Shown here: in pieces, positions 8,131-16,196 of the stretch
How the letters are laid out: each line of letters opens with the position of its first letter
How positions within the stretch are numbered: the first letter of the stretch is position 1
Origin: a virus
Reading direction: 5' to 3' (one strand)
Virus record (IMG/VR): IMGVR_UViG_3300048672_001380
Location: 1 to 29,308 of that record
DNA length: 29,308 nt
The notes under the pieces: generated by a model
The model's database searches: none
Told to the model about the DNA's origin: nothing
The model's input: the letters and a program-made list of their open reading frames with translations, nothing else
Program-made: the position numbers and the translations under genes

Positions 8131-8877
8131 ATGCCTACAATCACCCTCAGCACAACCAATCTGCGGACGGCCAAGCAGTTGATGAACTGCGTGTTGGGGG
8201 AGATTGGGCTTCCTTTAACCAACTCAGTCGTGAGCACGGATCAAACGGTTATACAGCTCCTGTACCTCATGAATGCCCTGGGAGAGAATCTGGCCAAATT
8301 TCCCTTGTGGGCAGATTTGCGCTCGGAGTTCCTGATCACCACGACCACGGCAGACGCGTACGATCTGCCAGTGGACTGGAATGTCCCTCTCAATGGCACG
8401 TCTTGGGACAGGACAGGGCGCTGGCCTCTTCTCGGCCCGAAGACCCCGACCGAGTGGCAATACCTCAAATCCGGGTTTGGCGTGGCGGCCCCACAGTATC
8501 GCTATCGCTACTACAACCGCCAGTTCAACCTTTTCCCCGCCCCGATCGAGGGCCTGACCCTGGTCCAGGAATATTTGTCCTCGAGCTGGGTACTCGGCCT
8601 GGACCCTTCCGGGCTCACCGCCAGCGTGGGTAAGCCCCGTATTACCCTCGATACGGATTACATCCTCCTCGACGAGCGCATGTTTATCGAAGGAGCAAAA
8701 CTCGCCTTCCTCGAAGCGAAGGGGCTGGACTCGTCCAAAGCCTTCCGCAACTTCACCGACATGATGGAAGCCGCTTGGGCCGATTCCAACGGCGCCCCAG
8801 TGCTGAGTATGGCCCCCATCCCAGCCAACATCTTCATCACGGAGTGGAACGCTCCTGATACGGGGTACGGCACATGA
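8131..8877 (+). CDS. Head-to-tail connector / tail adaptor protein (candidate)
   Basis: The 248-residue product is encoded between the coat cluster and the gp10-like gene, the position of the P22 gp4-type adaptor that docks beneath the portal. The first 70 residues are helical (NLRTAKQLMNCVLGEIGLPL, IQLLYLMNALGENLAKFPLWADL). They are followed by YDLPVDWNVPLNGTSWDR and NRQFNLFPAPIEGLTLVQEY, a pattern I associate with podovirus tail-tube/adaptor proteins that read sequence-to-structure as 'FxLFPAP..G'. A late helical stretch (MFIEGAKLAFLEAKGLD) fits the same family. Its stop overlaps the next start as ATGA. The assignment rests on pattern and order; no structure comparison could be run. Confidence 0.72.
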   Translation: MPTITLSTTNLRTAKQLMNCVLGEIGLPLTNSVVSTDQTVIQLLYLMNALGENLAKFPLWADLRSEFLITTTTADAYDLPVDWNVPLNGTSWDRTGRWPLLGPKTPTEWQYLKSGFGVAAPQYRYRYYNRQFNLFPAPIEGLTLVQEYLSSSWVLGLDPSGLTASVGKPRITLDTDYILLDERMFIEGAKLAFLEAKGLDSSKAFRNFTDMMEAAWADSNGAPVLSMAPIPANIFITEWNAPDTGYGT

Positions 8878-10427
8878 GCCTACTGACCAAGCGCAAGCCC
8901 GGACCAAAGGCCAATACGGCCCCGGTTGTTACGACCCAAACTTTGCCGGCTCCGGTACGCGGGCTGAATTTCAAAGACTCCTTGGCCGAGATGCAGCCGG
9001 GAGATGCCCTGCAACTCGACAACATCTTGTGTCGAGCGGGGTATGTGGAGGTGCGGAAAGGCTGGGCAGCTACCGCGACAGGCTTTGCCGCTGCGGTCGA
9101 GACCATCATGCCATATACTTCCATTACCGGCACAAGCCAGCGCTTCGCTGCCGCCGGTGCGGGGATCTACGACGCGACTGCCTCAGGGGCCATCGGGGCT
9201 GCTGTGGTGGCAGGCCTGACGTCGGCCTATTGGAATCATACCCAGGTCTCTAACGTGGCCGGGAACTACCTCATCTGTCTCAATGGTGTGGACAATGCCA
9301 GGATTTACGATGGCGCGGTTTGGGCAGCGTTGGGTGTGGCAGGGGTCCCGATCAACACCTTGACCCAATGTGCTGTCTGGAAGCGCCGCCTCTGGTTCGT
9401 CGAGAAGAACAAGATGCAAGCGTGGTATCTCGCCACGGACGCGATCGCGGGGGCTGCTACCGCCTTCCCCATGAACGGCATTTTCAAACGAGGCGGGAAG
9501 CTTCTCTCCATCCTCAACTGGACCATCGACGGCGGGAGCGGTTCGGATGACTATCTTCTTTTCGTCACCTCGATGGGGGAAGTTGCAGTCTACAAAGGCA
9601 CGGACCCGTCAGCGGCGGCCACTTTTGCCCTGGTCGGTGTGTACTACGTTGGGGCGCCCGTGGGAGAGCGCTACTGGGCCCAGTATGGCGGCGACGTTCT
9701 AATGCTCACAGCGGAAGGGTTGATTCCTTTCTCCAAGTACCTGCAATCGCAAACGGTGGATCGGTCAACGTTCCTGTCCGACTCGATCCAACAGCTGGTC
9801 TCGGCCGATATCTCCTTGTACGGGGCCACACAAGGATGGGAGGTTCATGTTTTCTTCGATGATAACTTCCTGATCATTCAAGTTCCTGCCGGGGCCATTG
9901 GCGCCCGCTACCAGTACGTCATGTCCACGATTACAGGGGCTTGGTCCAAGTTCCTTGTGTCCCCGGCAATTACTTGGTGTGTACAAGGAGCTTCTCTTTA
10001 CCACGGCCAATCGACGCAGGTTGCCAATGCCTGGACAGGGTACTTGGATGGTACACAAGCCATCCAGTATAACATTCTTCCCGCTTTTTCCGACTTCGGC
10101 TCCCCAACTGTTCAAAAGCTCTTTACTCTTGGCCGAGTCACCATTCAGTCGGATTTGGTGCCGGCTGTGTCTTCTCTGATGCTGGTGGATTACAACCAGG
10201 AGTACATGTTGCCGTCCGGAGCGGCTCCAGCAGCTATCGGGGCCTTGTGGGATTCCGCTGTGTGGGATTCAGCTGCCTGGGGGGCCACTTCTACCGTTTA
10301 TCGAAATTGGCTGTCCCTCAACGCTCTCGGCTATGTTGGTGCAGTAGCCCTGCAAGGTTATTCCGCGTCAGCTATTCTCCGCATCATCGCCTTGGACTAT
10401 TCGTACCAGACAGGTGGGCTGCTGTAG
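8874..10427 (+). CDS. P22 gp10-like tail hub / packaged-DNA stabilisation protein
   Basis: The 517-residue protein matches the pattern of gp10-type proteins, which close the head after packaging and form the hub beneath the portal. Typical elements are PVRGLNFKDSLAEMQPGDAL followed by QLDNILCRAGYVEVRKGW near the N-terminus, repeated beta-propeller-like blades (WNHTQVSNVAGNYLICLNGVDN, CAVWKRRLWFVEKNK, DYLLFVTSMGEVAVYKG, WAQYGGDVLMLTAEGLIPFS), and a beta-sandwich-like end with two WDSA repeats (WDSAVWDSAAWG). The start overlaps the connector's stop (ATGA). The stop is four bases before a strong sigma70 promoter, so this gene closes the first transcription segment of the block. Confidence 0.82.
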   Translation: MSLLTKRKPGPKANTAPVVTTQTLPAPVRGLNFKDSLAEMQPGDALQLDNILCRAGYVEVRKGWAATATGFAAAVETIMPYTSITGTSQRFAAAGAGIYDATASGAIGAAVVAGLTSAYWNHTQVSNVAGNYLICLNGVDNARIYDGAVWAALGVAGVPINTLTQCAVWKRRLWFVEKNKMQAWYLATDAIAGAATAFPMNGIFKRGGKLLSILNWTIDGGSGSDDYLLFVTSMGEVAVYKGTDPSAAATFALVGVYYVGAPVGERYWAQYGGDVLMLTAEGLIPFSKYLQSQTVDRSTFLSDSIQQLVSADISLYGATQGWEVHVFFDDNFLIIQVPAGAIGARYQYVMSTITGAWSKFLVSPAITWCVQGASLYHGQSTQVANAWTGYLDGTQAIQYNILPAFSDFGSPTVQKLFTLGRVTIQSDLVPAVSSLMLVDYNQEYMLPSGAAPAAIGALWDSAVWDSAAWGATSTVYRNWLSLNALGYVGAVALQGYSASAILRIIALDYSYQTGGLL

Positions 10428-10430
10428 GTC

Positions 10431-10459
10431 TTGACGGGGGGCCACCCGGCCCGTACAAT
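10431..10459 (+). promoter_or_regulatory. Sigma70-type promoter upstream of the cupin gene
   Basis: TTGACG at 10431-10436 is separated by exactly 17 bases from TACAAT at 10454-10459. Each hexamer is one mismatch from consensus (TTGACA, TATAAT), and the spacing is ideal. It lies in the longest non-coding gap of the plus-strand block (10428-10511). Transcription would begin near 10466, giving a leader of about 45 bases before the cupin ATG. Confidence 0.8.
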
Positions 10460-10511
10460 GCCCCCGTTCGCCTCTCCTCGCATGGAAGGCCCTTTTCACA
10501 AGGACACCTCC

Positions 10512-10847
10512 ATGCAACAACTTCCCCTCGAGAACAACCCCGCCGAACAAGGGCTGGATATCGAACACTTGTTCGGTGACCGGCACTATGTCAAAGTGGC
10601 ATACTTGCAAGCTGGCCAAGAGATTGGCAAGCATCGGCATCCGACTGCTCACGTCTCGGTGTTGCTGAAAGGCGAAGTCATCCTTCGCACTGTGGGTTAT
10701 GAGCGGAGAATCCAAGGTCCCTATGCTGTGAATGTGCCGGCTAGGGATGCCCACTCCATCATCACCTTGACTCCCTGCGAATGGCTCTGCATCCATGAGA
10801 TCGAGCAGGGGCAACGTGAACTCCCGATCATGGAGCATTTGGATTGA
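10512..10847 (+). CDS. Cupin-fold metalloprotein (small single-domain cupin)
   Basis: A 111-residue protein with one cupin barrel. Motif 1 reads G35-x5-H41-x-H43-x3-H47-x6-G54, where His replaces the usual Glu. Motif 2 reads G-x5-6-P with H81 at the fourth ligand position. The four histidines (41, 43, 47, 81) would make a complete metal site. I chose the ATG at 10512 because AAGGAC lies 6 bases upstream; in-frame starts further up would overlap the promoter and add a low-complexity leader. The stop overlaps the TTG start of the hydroxylase-like gene, so the two are co-translated and probably act together. The substrate is unknown. Small cupins can be dioxygenases, isomerases or binding proteins; the sequence does not decide. 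Confidence 0.88.
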   Translation: MQQLPLENNPAEQGLDIEHLFGDRHYVKVAYLQAGQEIGKHRHPTAHVSVLLKGEVILRTVGYERRIQGPYAVNVPARDAHSIITLTPCEWLCIHEIEQGQRELPIMEHLD

Positions 10848-11395
10848 ACCTGCCGCCGATCCATCTGCTACAGCGCGATCTCTCGCACACCAGCGAGATT
10901 GGGGATGCTTTAGCTTCCCATCCCGAGTTGTGGAATCAGCATACGCTGCGCACGGCTTCGCCAAAGTCTCCTCATCGGGAAGTGGATGATATTTGGGTAA
11001 GGTACTCCCTAACCTACCCTGTCGATCCGACAAAGCCCTATTACCCGGAATGGTATCCCGCTTGTGATGTTCTCCCTGTCAGGAAGCTGGCTCGAGACCT
11101 TATGGCTGCGGTAGATGGGGAGTTTCTTGGCAGCGTCCTGATCACGCGAGTGCCGCCGAGAAAGCAGGTTTACCCGCACCGAGATACTGACTGGCACGCT
11201 GGTTTTTACGACAAATACGCTCTCCAGCTCAAAGGCAACCTGCAACAAGCCTTTTGTTATGAAGGTGTGAATTTCAAGTCCGAGACCGGCGATCTGTACT
11301 GGTTTCGTAACGACCTAGACCACTGGGTTATCAACAATTCGGACGAAGAGCGAATTACCCTCATCGTTTGTATCAAGCCAGGAAAGGGGTATTAA
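10844..11395 (+). CDS. 2-oxoglutarate/Fe(II)-dependent aspartyl/asparaginyl hydroxylase-like enzyme
   Basis: A 183-residue product resembling the aspartyl/asparaginyl beta-hydroxylase family, which uses 2-oxoglutarate, O2 and Fe(II) to hydroxylate side chains. The iron triad is visible as H112-R-D114 (VYPHRDTDWHAG) and H160 (DHWVINNS). R170, in DEERITLIVCI, is in place to bind the 2-oxoglutarate carboxylate. A GDLYWFRNDLDHW core strand precedes the distal His, as in the family. Initiation is at TTG (10844), overlapping the cupin stop, so coupling to the cupin is likely; no independent Shine-Dalgarno site is seen. All catalytic residues are present, so it is probably active. The target could be a virion protein, a host protein or a free amino acid. 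Neighbouring ejection and fibre genes are tempting but unproven substrates. Confidence 0.85.
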   Translation: MNLPPIHLLQRDLSHTSEIGDALASHPELWNQHTLRTASPKSPHREVDDIWVRYSLTYPVDPTKPYYPEWYPACDVLPVRKLARDLMAAVDGEFLGSVLITRVPPRKQVYPHRDTDWHAGFYDKYALQLKGNLQQAFCYEGVNFKSETGDLYWFRNDLDHWVINNSDEERITLIVCIKPGKGY

Positions 11396-11396
11396 C

Positions 11397-12791
11397 ATGC
11401 CGTTCGGATGGGTAGCTGGAGGCGCATTGCTTGGTGGAGTGCTGGGAGGCGGTCGGCCTGACACGCCGGATTACACCGGGGCTGCTCTGGCCCAGGGCAA
11501 GATTGATCACGACACTGCGCTGGAAATGGCGCAGCTCAACCGGCTGGACGAGACCACGCCGTTGGGCTCGGTCAAGTACAAGCGAATCGTGGACAAGGAT
11601 GCTCCCGGCGGAGTTCGCTACGAGCGGGACACAACCCTCTCCCCCGAGCAACAAAAGCTGTACAACCTAGACACCGGGAACAAGACCACTTCCCTGAACA
11701 TCGCTGACTCCCTGGGCAAAACCCTAGGCGACTCGGTGAAGGACAAATTCACTCTGGACAAGTACGGCAAATCGACCAAGGTCGGCAAAGGCCCGAAGTT
11801 CCAGACCATCCAGGGCAAAGGTCCTCAGATGAAGGACTTGGGCACCGGGCCCAATATGAAGGACTTTCAGTCCGGCCCTGAGCTAGCGATGACCGGACAA
11901 GGGCCTAACCCCCTCGACGTGAACGGGCCGCAGGCAAAAAACCTGGGCACGGCGAAGAACTACGCCGGCGGGGCGGAGGCCGTGGGCCAAGCTCTGTTTA
12001 AGCGACAAATGGCCCTAATGCAGCCGCAGATGCAGCAAGACGTCGCTGCAATGGACACGCAACTGCGAAACCAAGGCCTGCAGCCAGGGACGGAGGCCTA
12101 CAACCGTTCGATGCAGCAGCTGAAGCAAAACCAGGCGCAACAGGTGAATGACCTGGCCGGGCGCTCGGTGGAAATGCAGGGGGGCGAGCAGTCTCGTCTG
12201 GCCGGGCTGGATTTGAACCTGGATTCGCAGCGATTTGGCCAGCAAAATACGGTCACGCAATCGCAGCTGGACAAGATCAAGCAGGCGCTCACTCAACGCC
12301 TATCGGTCAATCAGGCTAACAATCAGGCCAACCAGCAAGAATACCAGAACAGCACATCTGCCCTGGAGCATAACAACGCAAACGCGCAGCAAGAGTTCCA
12401 AAACCGCGCCACTGGGCTGAACCAGAACAATCAGAACACCCAGCAAGAGTTCATGAATTACAAGGACTTGCTGGGCTTTAACAATTCGACGGCGCAGCAA
12501 GGTTACACGAACGAAACTAATGCGGCTGGTTTCAACAACCAGACCCGAGGCCAGGATATCCAAGAGGGCCTGCTTGAGCGGCAGCAACCGCTGCAAGAGT
12601 ATAATGCTTTCCGCACAGGGAATGCCCCGACCATGCCTCAGTTCCAAGGCTATTCCCCGCAGACCATCAAAGCGCCGGACACCTATGGCGCGGTGAAGGA
12701 CACCTACGCGGCTCAAGTGGGCAATGCGAACGCGCGGCAGGCTGGTTACCAGTCTTTGATCAATCTCGGCGCCAGCTACTTCGGGGGGTGA
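11397..12791 (+). CDS. Internal virion / DNA-ejection protein candidate with two repeat arrays
   Basis: This 464-residue protein is first of three consecutive large genes in the place occupied by ejection proteins in P22-like phages. Those proteins leave the capsid with the DNA and form a conduit through the envelope. It begins with a Gly-rich hydrophobic stretch (FGWVAGGALLGGVLGGG). Residues 132-185 are six units of 8-10 residues each beginning Gly-Pro. A central helical Gln/Met/Leu segment (about 195-305) contains the QPQMQQDVAAMDTQLRNQGL and GTEAYNRSMQQL patterns common in such proteins. Residues 308-397 are five exact 18-residue units starting Asn-Asn. The gene starts two bases after the hydroxylase stop behind GGAAAGGGG. 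The ejection role is inferred from order and composition. Confidence 0.75.
   Translation: MPFGWVAGGALLGGVLGGGRPDTPDYTGAALAQGKIDHDTALEMAQLNRLDETTPLGSVKYKRIVDKDAPGGVRYERDTTLSPEQQKLYNLDTGNKTTSLNIADSLGKTLGDSVKDKFTLDKYGKSTKVGKGPKFQTIQGKGPQMKDLGTGPNMKDFQSGPELAMTGQGPNPLDVNGPQAKNLGTAKNYAGGAEAVGQALFKRQMALMQPQMQQDVAAMDTQLRNQGLQPGTEAYNRSMQQLKQNQAQQVNDLAGRSVEMQGGEQSRLAGLDLNLDSQRFGQQNTVTQSQLDKIKQALTQRLSVNQANNQANQQEYQNSTSALEHNNANAQQEFQNRATGLNQNNQNTQQEFMNYKDLLGFNNSTAQQGYTNETNAAGFNNQTRGQDIQEGLLERQQPLQEYNAFRTGNAPTMPQFQGYSPQTIKAPDTYGAVKDTYAAQVGNANARQAGYQSLINLGASYFGG
11790..11951 (+). repeat. Array of six Gly-Pro units in the ejection-type protein
   Basis: Residues 132-185 split into GPKFQTIQGK, GPQMKDLGT, GPNMKDFQS, GPELAMTGQ, GPNPLDVN and GPQAKNLGT. 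Units 2 and 3 share the MKD core, and unit 6 resembles unit 2. DNA copies have diverged, so the array is old and held by protein function. Confidence 0.8.
12318..12587 (+). repeat. Five tandem 54-bp units encoding an 18-residue Asn/Gln-rich repeat
   Basis: Units start at 12318, 12372, 12426, 12480 and 12534, always 54 bases apart with no slip. Each begins Asn-Asn, has a Gln-Gln or Gly-Gln pair near position 6-7, and most have an aromatic or Ile at position 9. Examples are NNANAQQEFQNRATGLNQ and NNQNTQQEFMNYKDLLGF. Eighteen residues equals five helical turns. The last unit is the most diverged. Confidence 0.88.
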
Positions 12792-12792
12792 G

Positions 12793-14202
12793 ATGAATTA
12801 TCAAAACTTCTCGGCACCGGTTCCTGGAGTGCCTGAGTTTGGCCAGGAAATGGCCAGTCTAAACGTGGAGCAAAAAATGCTTCTGGAGTCGCTCATGGCG
12901 AAGCGGGCACAGGCGAGACAAGGAGCGGCGCCGCTAGAAGCTGGCGGGCACACTGTACTCAATCTGGCCCCGCTCGGAGCCGCTCTGGGGGCGCGTCGGG
13001 ACAAAGAAGAACTGGAAACGACTCGGAAAAAACAAGCTGATGTGACCGGTCGGTATCAGACCGAACTGCTGGCCCAGATGCGCCGGATGCGGCAGAATTT
13101 ATCGGGGAGCGAACAGGAATTGCCTGGTCCAACGGAATCGGGTGCTCCGCTGACAGGGATGACCAAGCCCAACCAGCGAGGGTATGAGGAGTACTTGTCC
13201 TCCCCCTTTCCTGAAGTTCGGGCGGCAGCGGAGGCTGAGCAAAAGCGTTATCAAAGTCGGGCGGACGAACTGGCCAAGCGTTCCACGGTGGGCTCGGTGC
13301 AAGCGGCTGGGGACGACTTGGGCAAGTACCAAGCGAAGCCCGAGTACAAAGAAGTCAACGGCGCCGTGATGGACCTGAGTGGGGAAGCCCCGCCGTCCGT
13401 GGCCCCGGGCATGGGGGTGACACAGATTACTTCTCCTGGCGGCGTCTTGGCTAATCAATATCCTGGGGGCAAACAGGACACAGTAGACAAAGGCATCAAA
13501 ATTCAGATGCCAGGCCAAGATTTGGTAGCTGAGCGGATCAAAATGCTTCCTGAAGACAAGAAGGAAGCCGAAGGTGCTGCCAACCTGATCCAGACCTCGC
13601 AGCAGGCTATCGCGGCTCTGCGAGAAGGGGCAGTGGCTGGGGGCGGAGCGAATTACAAGAACATCGCGAAGAATCTGGTCACTGGGCTCACTGGTATTCC
13701 GTTTCCCGAGAATACTCCCACGGCCGTGCTGGCAAAAAGCTTGGCCAAAGCTACGTTGGAAGATATGGGTGGACGTCTTGGCGCCGGCGTGTCCAATGCC
13801 GATCGGGAGTACATGGCAGACGCTAACGGTGCACTGAGCACGGACCCTCATGCGCTGGAACGCATCTTGGCCATCCGGATGGGGGGAGCCGAACGCCTCG
13901 TGCGTACTCACAATGATCAAGTGGAAACTCTATCCACCTTGCCCAACAACCCATATGGAGCCGAAGCAACGAAAAAGTTGTTCCAGATCAAGCCACCTGG
14001 CCTGAACTATTCCCCCGCCACGCCGGAGGCTGCTGCTGCCTTCGAATCCAACATGACTCGACGCGCGTACAACGACGTGTTAGGGGAAACCAAAGGGATG
14101 AAATACGGCGGACCAACGGCTCCAAACGAAAACCCCGAAGAGCGGGCTCGCAAGCGTATGCAGGAACTCGGCTTGCCCTACACCCCGCCCGGAGGCCGCT
14201 AA
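12793..14202 (+). CDS. Second ejection-type internal virion protein candidate
   Basis: A 469-residue, mostly helical protein starting one base after the previous stop and ending TAATG into the next gene. Early parts contain SLNVEQKMLLESLMAKRAQAR and a charged coiled-coil-like region (ARRDKEELETTRKKQADVTGRY). The later segment ANLIQTSQQAIAALREGAV leads to AKSLAKATLEDMGGRLGAGVS and NADREYMADANGALSTDP. I recognise this last pattern from large structural or DNA-transfer proteins of podoviruses. No transglycosylase or protease motif was found. Its place among three consecutive large helical genes before the fibre supports a role in the ejected conduit, but this is inference. Confidence 0.75.
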   Translation: MNYQNFSAPVPGVPEFGQEMASLNVEQKMLLESLMAKRAQARQGAAPLEAGGHTVLNLAPLGAALGARRDKEELETTRKKQADVTGRYQTELLAQMRRMRQNLSGSEQELPGPTESGAPLTGMTKPNQRGYEEYLSSPFPEVRAAAEAEQKRYQSRADELAKRSTVGSVQAAGDDLGKYQAKPEYKEVNGAVMDLSGEAPPSVAPGMGVTQITSPGGVLANQYPGGKQDTVDKGIKIQMPGQDLVAERIKMLPEDKKEAEGAANLIQTSQQAIAALREGAVAGGGANYKNIAKNLVTGLTGIPFPENTPTAVLAKSLAKATLEDMGGRLGAGVSNADREYMADANGALSTDPHALERILAIRMGGAERLVRTHNDQVETLSTLPNNPYGAEATKKLFQIKPPGLNYSPATPEAAAAFESNMTRRAYNDVLGETKGMKYGGPTAPNENPEERARKRMQELGLPYTPPGGR

Positions 14203-16196
14203 TGGCTACGCCTGAAGATCTCCGCCGCATCCAAGATGCGATTCTCTCGACGGACCCTCAAGATGTCGAAACAGTCGAGTTGCTCAAGGATCAATACACA
14301 CGTGCACGTTCGAGCCTTGCATCTGCTCAACCGCGTGCGCTTGCGCCGGCAGGAGCAGCAGGCGCGCCAGTTGGAGGAGGAGGAGGAAACGCCTCCGACC
14401 TCCCTAACCCGCGAACTGCAGCGGCTGTACTCGCGACTGCGCCGGCTAAGGGAATAGCCGGGATGGCCGATCTGGCCGGGGCTGGTTGGGATGTAGCGAA
14501 GAGGTTGGGGCATGTGGATTCGCCGTCGTTTCCCCGACTGACCCCGCAGGTTGATCGTTTGACGGACGAGCTGGCCGGGAAGCCGGTGGAGAACGGGGTA
14601 GGGAGGGCCGCATTTGAGGGTGCGGTAATGGCCCCATTATCGGGGGCCAAATCTATGGGGGAGCTGATCCCCCAAGCCGTATCTGGCGCAGCGGCTGGGG
14701 GTGCCTCCAAGGCTACTGCCGACGCCGGCGGGAATGGCTATGCCCAGCTTGCTGCCGCACTTCTGGCGGGACATGCAGCGGGAAGTCTGGCGACCAATCG
14801 CGGGCTGAGCTTGAAAGAACTGACAGCAAAGGGAAAACTGCGCCGGGCGACTGAAGGATTGTCGGAGGATGATTTTCGAGCGGCCCTGGGGGCCCAGGCG
14901 ACAGCAAAAGGCGAAGGGACGTCCTTGCTGCCGAGCCAAGCCATGCCGGGGGCAGCCCCTGGGCTGGAAGAACTCCAGGGGGCATTACTCCGTAGCCGGG
15001 CTTCAGGGGCAGATAAATTCCGCACGGATGTGGCGAAACAGCCAAAAGACGTGCAGATGCTGGTGGAGAAGCTACGTTTGGCTGGCGGACAGACTCCGCG
15101 TTCTCCTGATCAAATCGCTGATGCGGTGCAGCAGTTTGCCGAGGCTGAAGCAGCGAAAGGGCCAAAGGCCATCAACGAAGCGACCAAGCCTCTGTATAAC
15201 GACCCCTTGGGCAAAGCCTGGACAATCAAGCCAGACGTGGTTGATCGGGTGGGGCTGGGCTTTGACCAAGCTATTCACGAGAACCGGGCAAATCCTGCGG
15301 TAACCGGGGCGTTAACTCAGGCTCGTCAGATTATTGTCGATGCGATGAGCATGGGACGGCCCACCCCGAAAATCGTGGCGGATGCTGTGCAGTCGGTGAA
15401 GACGCTTCTTCCGGCCTATTCGGAATATCCTCAAGCTGCCAATCATGTACGCGGGGTTGTTTCGAATTTGGTCAAGCCGCTCGAAGACATGGTGGCAAAA
15501 CAGTCGCCAGGATTGGGGCAAGCTCCGAAAATGCAGGCGGAACTGCGAGGGGTATTGCCTTCGTCGTTTGACGCGACGCTGCGACAGGCTTCGACTACCT
15601 CGGGTACGGAAGGGGCTATTGCTGCAATTCAGAAACGACCGGAGGTCCTTCGCCAGCTCGCAGACACCAATCCGCAACTGGCTCAGGAAATTATCCAAAT
15701 GCAACTGGATCAGGCAATTGCCAAAGCAACTGCAGTGAATAGTCGGACAGGGGTATCACCAGGGAATGAGGGCATTGCGCTGAAGAAAAGTCTCACAGAA
15801 GGGGACTCGGGCAAGGCTTTCAATGCTTCCCTTGATCTCCTCTTCCCCGGGCGCCCTGATGCAGCGACAGGCTTTCGCCGCGTCCTCGATGTTGTGGCGA
15901 ATGCAAGCAAACCGCGCGTCGCTGGCGGAAGCGGATCTGGCTGGAATCCGTCCGCAGCTGAGGAAGGAGTACGTCTGACCGGCGGTTCTCTCGGTCAACA
16001 GGTTGGCGTCATGTCCCGCCTTACAGGTGGCTTCTTCACAAACATCCGCGACAACGCTACAATCGCGGTGCTGAGCAAGCCTGACGCAATCGAGCGATTG
16101 GCCGCGATTTCCAAGATGCCGCAGCCGGCGCTTACCTTACCAGCCGTCATGGCGGCTTTGCCCACTCTTTTTGAGGAGCCGAAAAATGGCCCGTGA
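14202..16196 (+). CDS. Third ejection-type internal virion protein candidate
   Basis: The largest of the trio, 664 residues. A short helical N-terminus (PEDLRRIQDAILSTDPQDVE) is followed by an Ala/Gly-rich region of about residues 45-200. This holds several weakly hydrophobic stretches (TAAAVLATAPAKGIAGMADL, AQLAAALLAGHAAGSLA) that could associate with membrane. The rest is helical and Gln/Ala-rich. Composition and place fit proteins that pass the tail with the DNA and insert in the envelope. No enzymatic motif is visible: I looked for a lysozyme/transglycosylase Glu context and found none convincing. Start and stop both overlap neighbours (TAATG upstream; the fibre ATG at 16186 lies inside this gene's last 11 bases). 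Confidence 0.74.
   Translation: MATPEDLRRIQDAILSTDPQDVETVELLKDQYTRARSSLASAQPRALAPAGAAGAPVGGGGGNASDLPNPRTAAAVLATAPAKGIAGMADLAGAGWDVAKRLGHVDSPSFPRLTPQVDRLTDELAGKPVENGVGRAAFEGAVMAPLSGAKSMGELIPQAVSGAAAGGASKATADAGGNGYAQLAAALLAGHAAGSLATNRGLSLKELTAKGKLRRATEGLSEDDFRAALGAQATAKGEGTSLLPSQAMPGAAPGLEELQGALLRSRASGADKFRTDVAKQPKDVQMLVEKLRLAGGQTPRSPDQIADAVQQFAEAEAAKGPKAINEATKPLYNDPLGKAWTIKPDVVDRVGLGFDQAIHENRANPAVTGALTQARQIIVDAMSMGRPTPKIVADAVQSVKTLLPAYSEYPQAANHVRGVVSNLVKPLEDMVAKQSPGLGQAPKMQAELRGVLPSSFDATLRQASTTSGTEGAIAAIQKRPEVLRQLADTNPQLAQEIIQMQLDQAIAKATAVNSRTGVSPGNEGIALKKSLTEGDSGKAFNASLDLLFPGRPDAATGFRRVLDVVANASKPRVAGGSGSGWNPSAAEEGVRLTGGSLGQQVGVMSRLTGGFFTNIRDNATIAVLSKPDAIERLAAISKMPQPALTLPAVMAALPTLFEEPKNGP

Noticed and set aside
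10431-10511. Earlier in-frame starts for the cupin gene (TTG 10431, ATG 10458 and 10482)
   Set aside because: They overlap or lie within the promoter and leader and lack a ribosome site, whereas AAGGAC is well placed for the ATG at 10512.
14202-16196. Lysozyme or transglycosylase domain in the ejection-type proteins
   Set aside because: Some phages place one there. I saw no convincing catalytic Glu context or SLT-like motifs in any of the three proteins.
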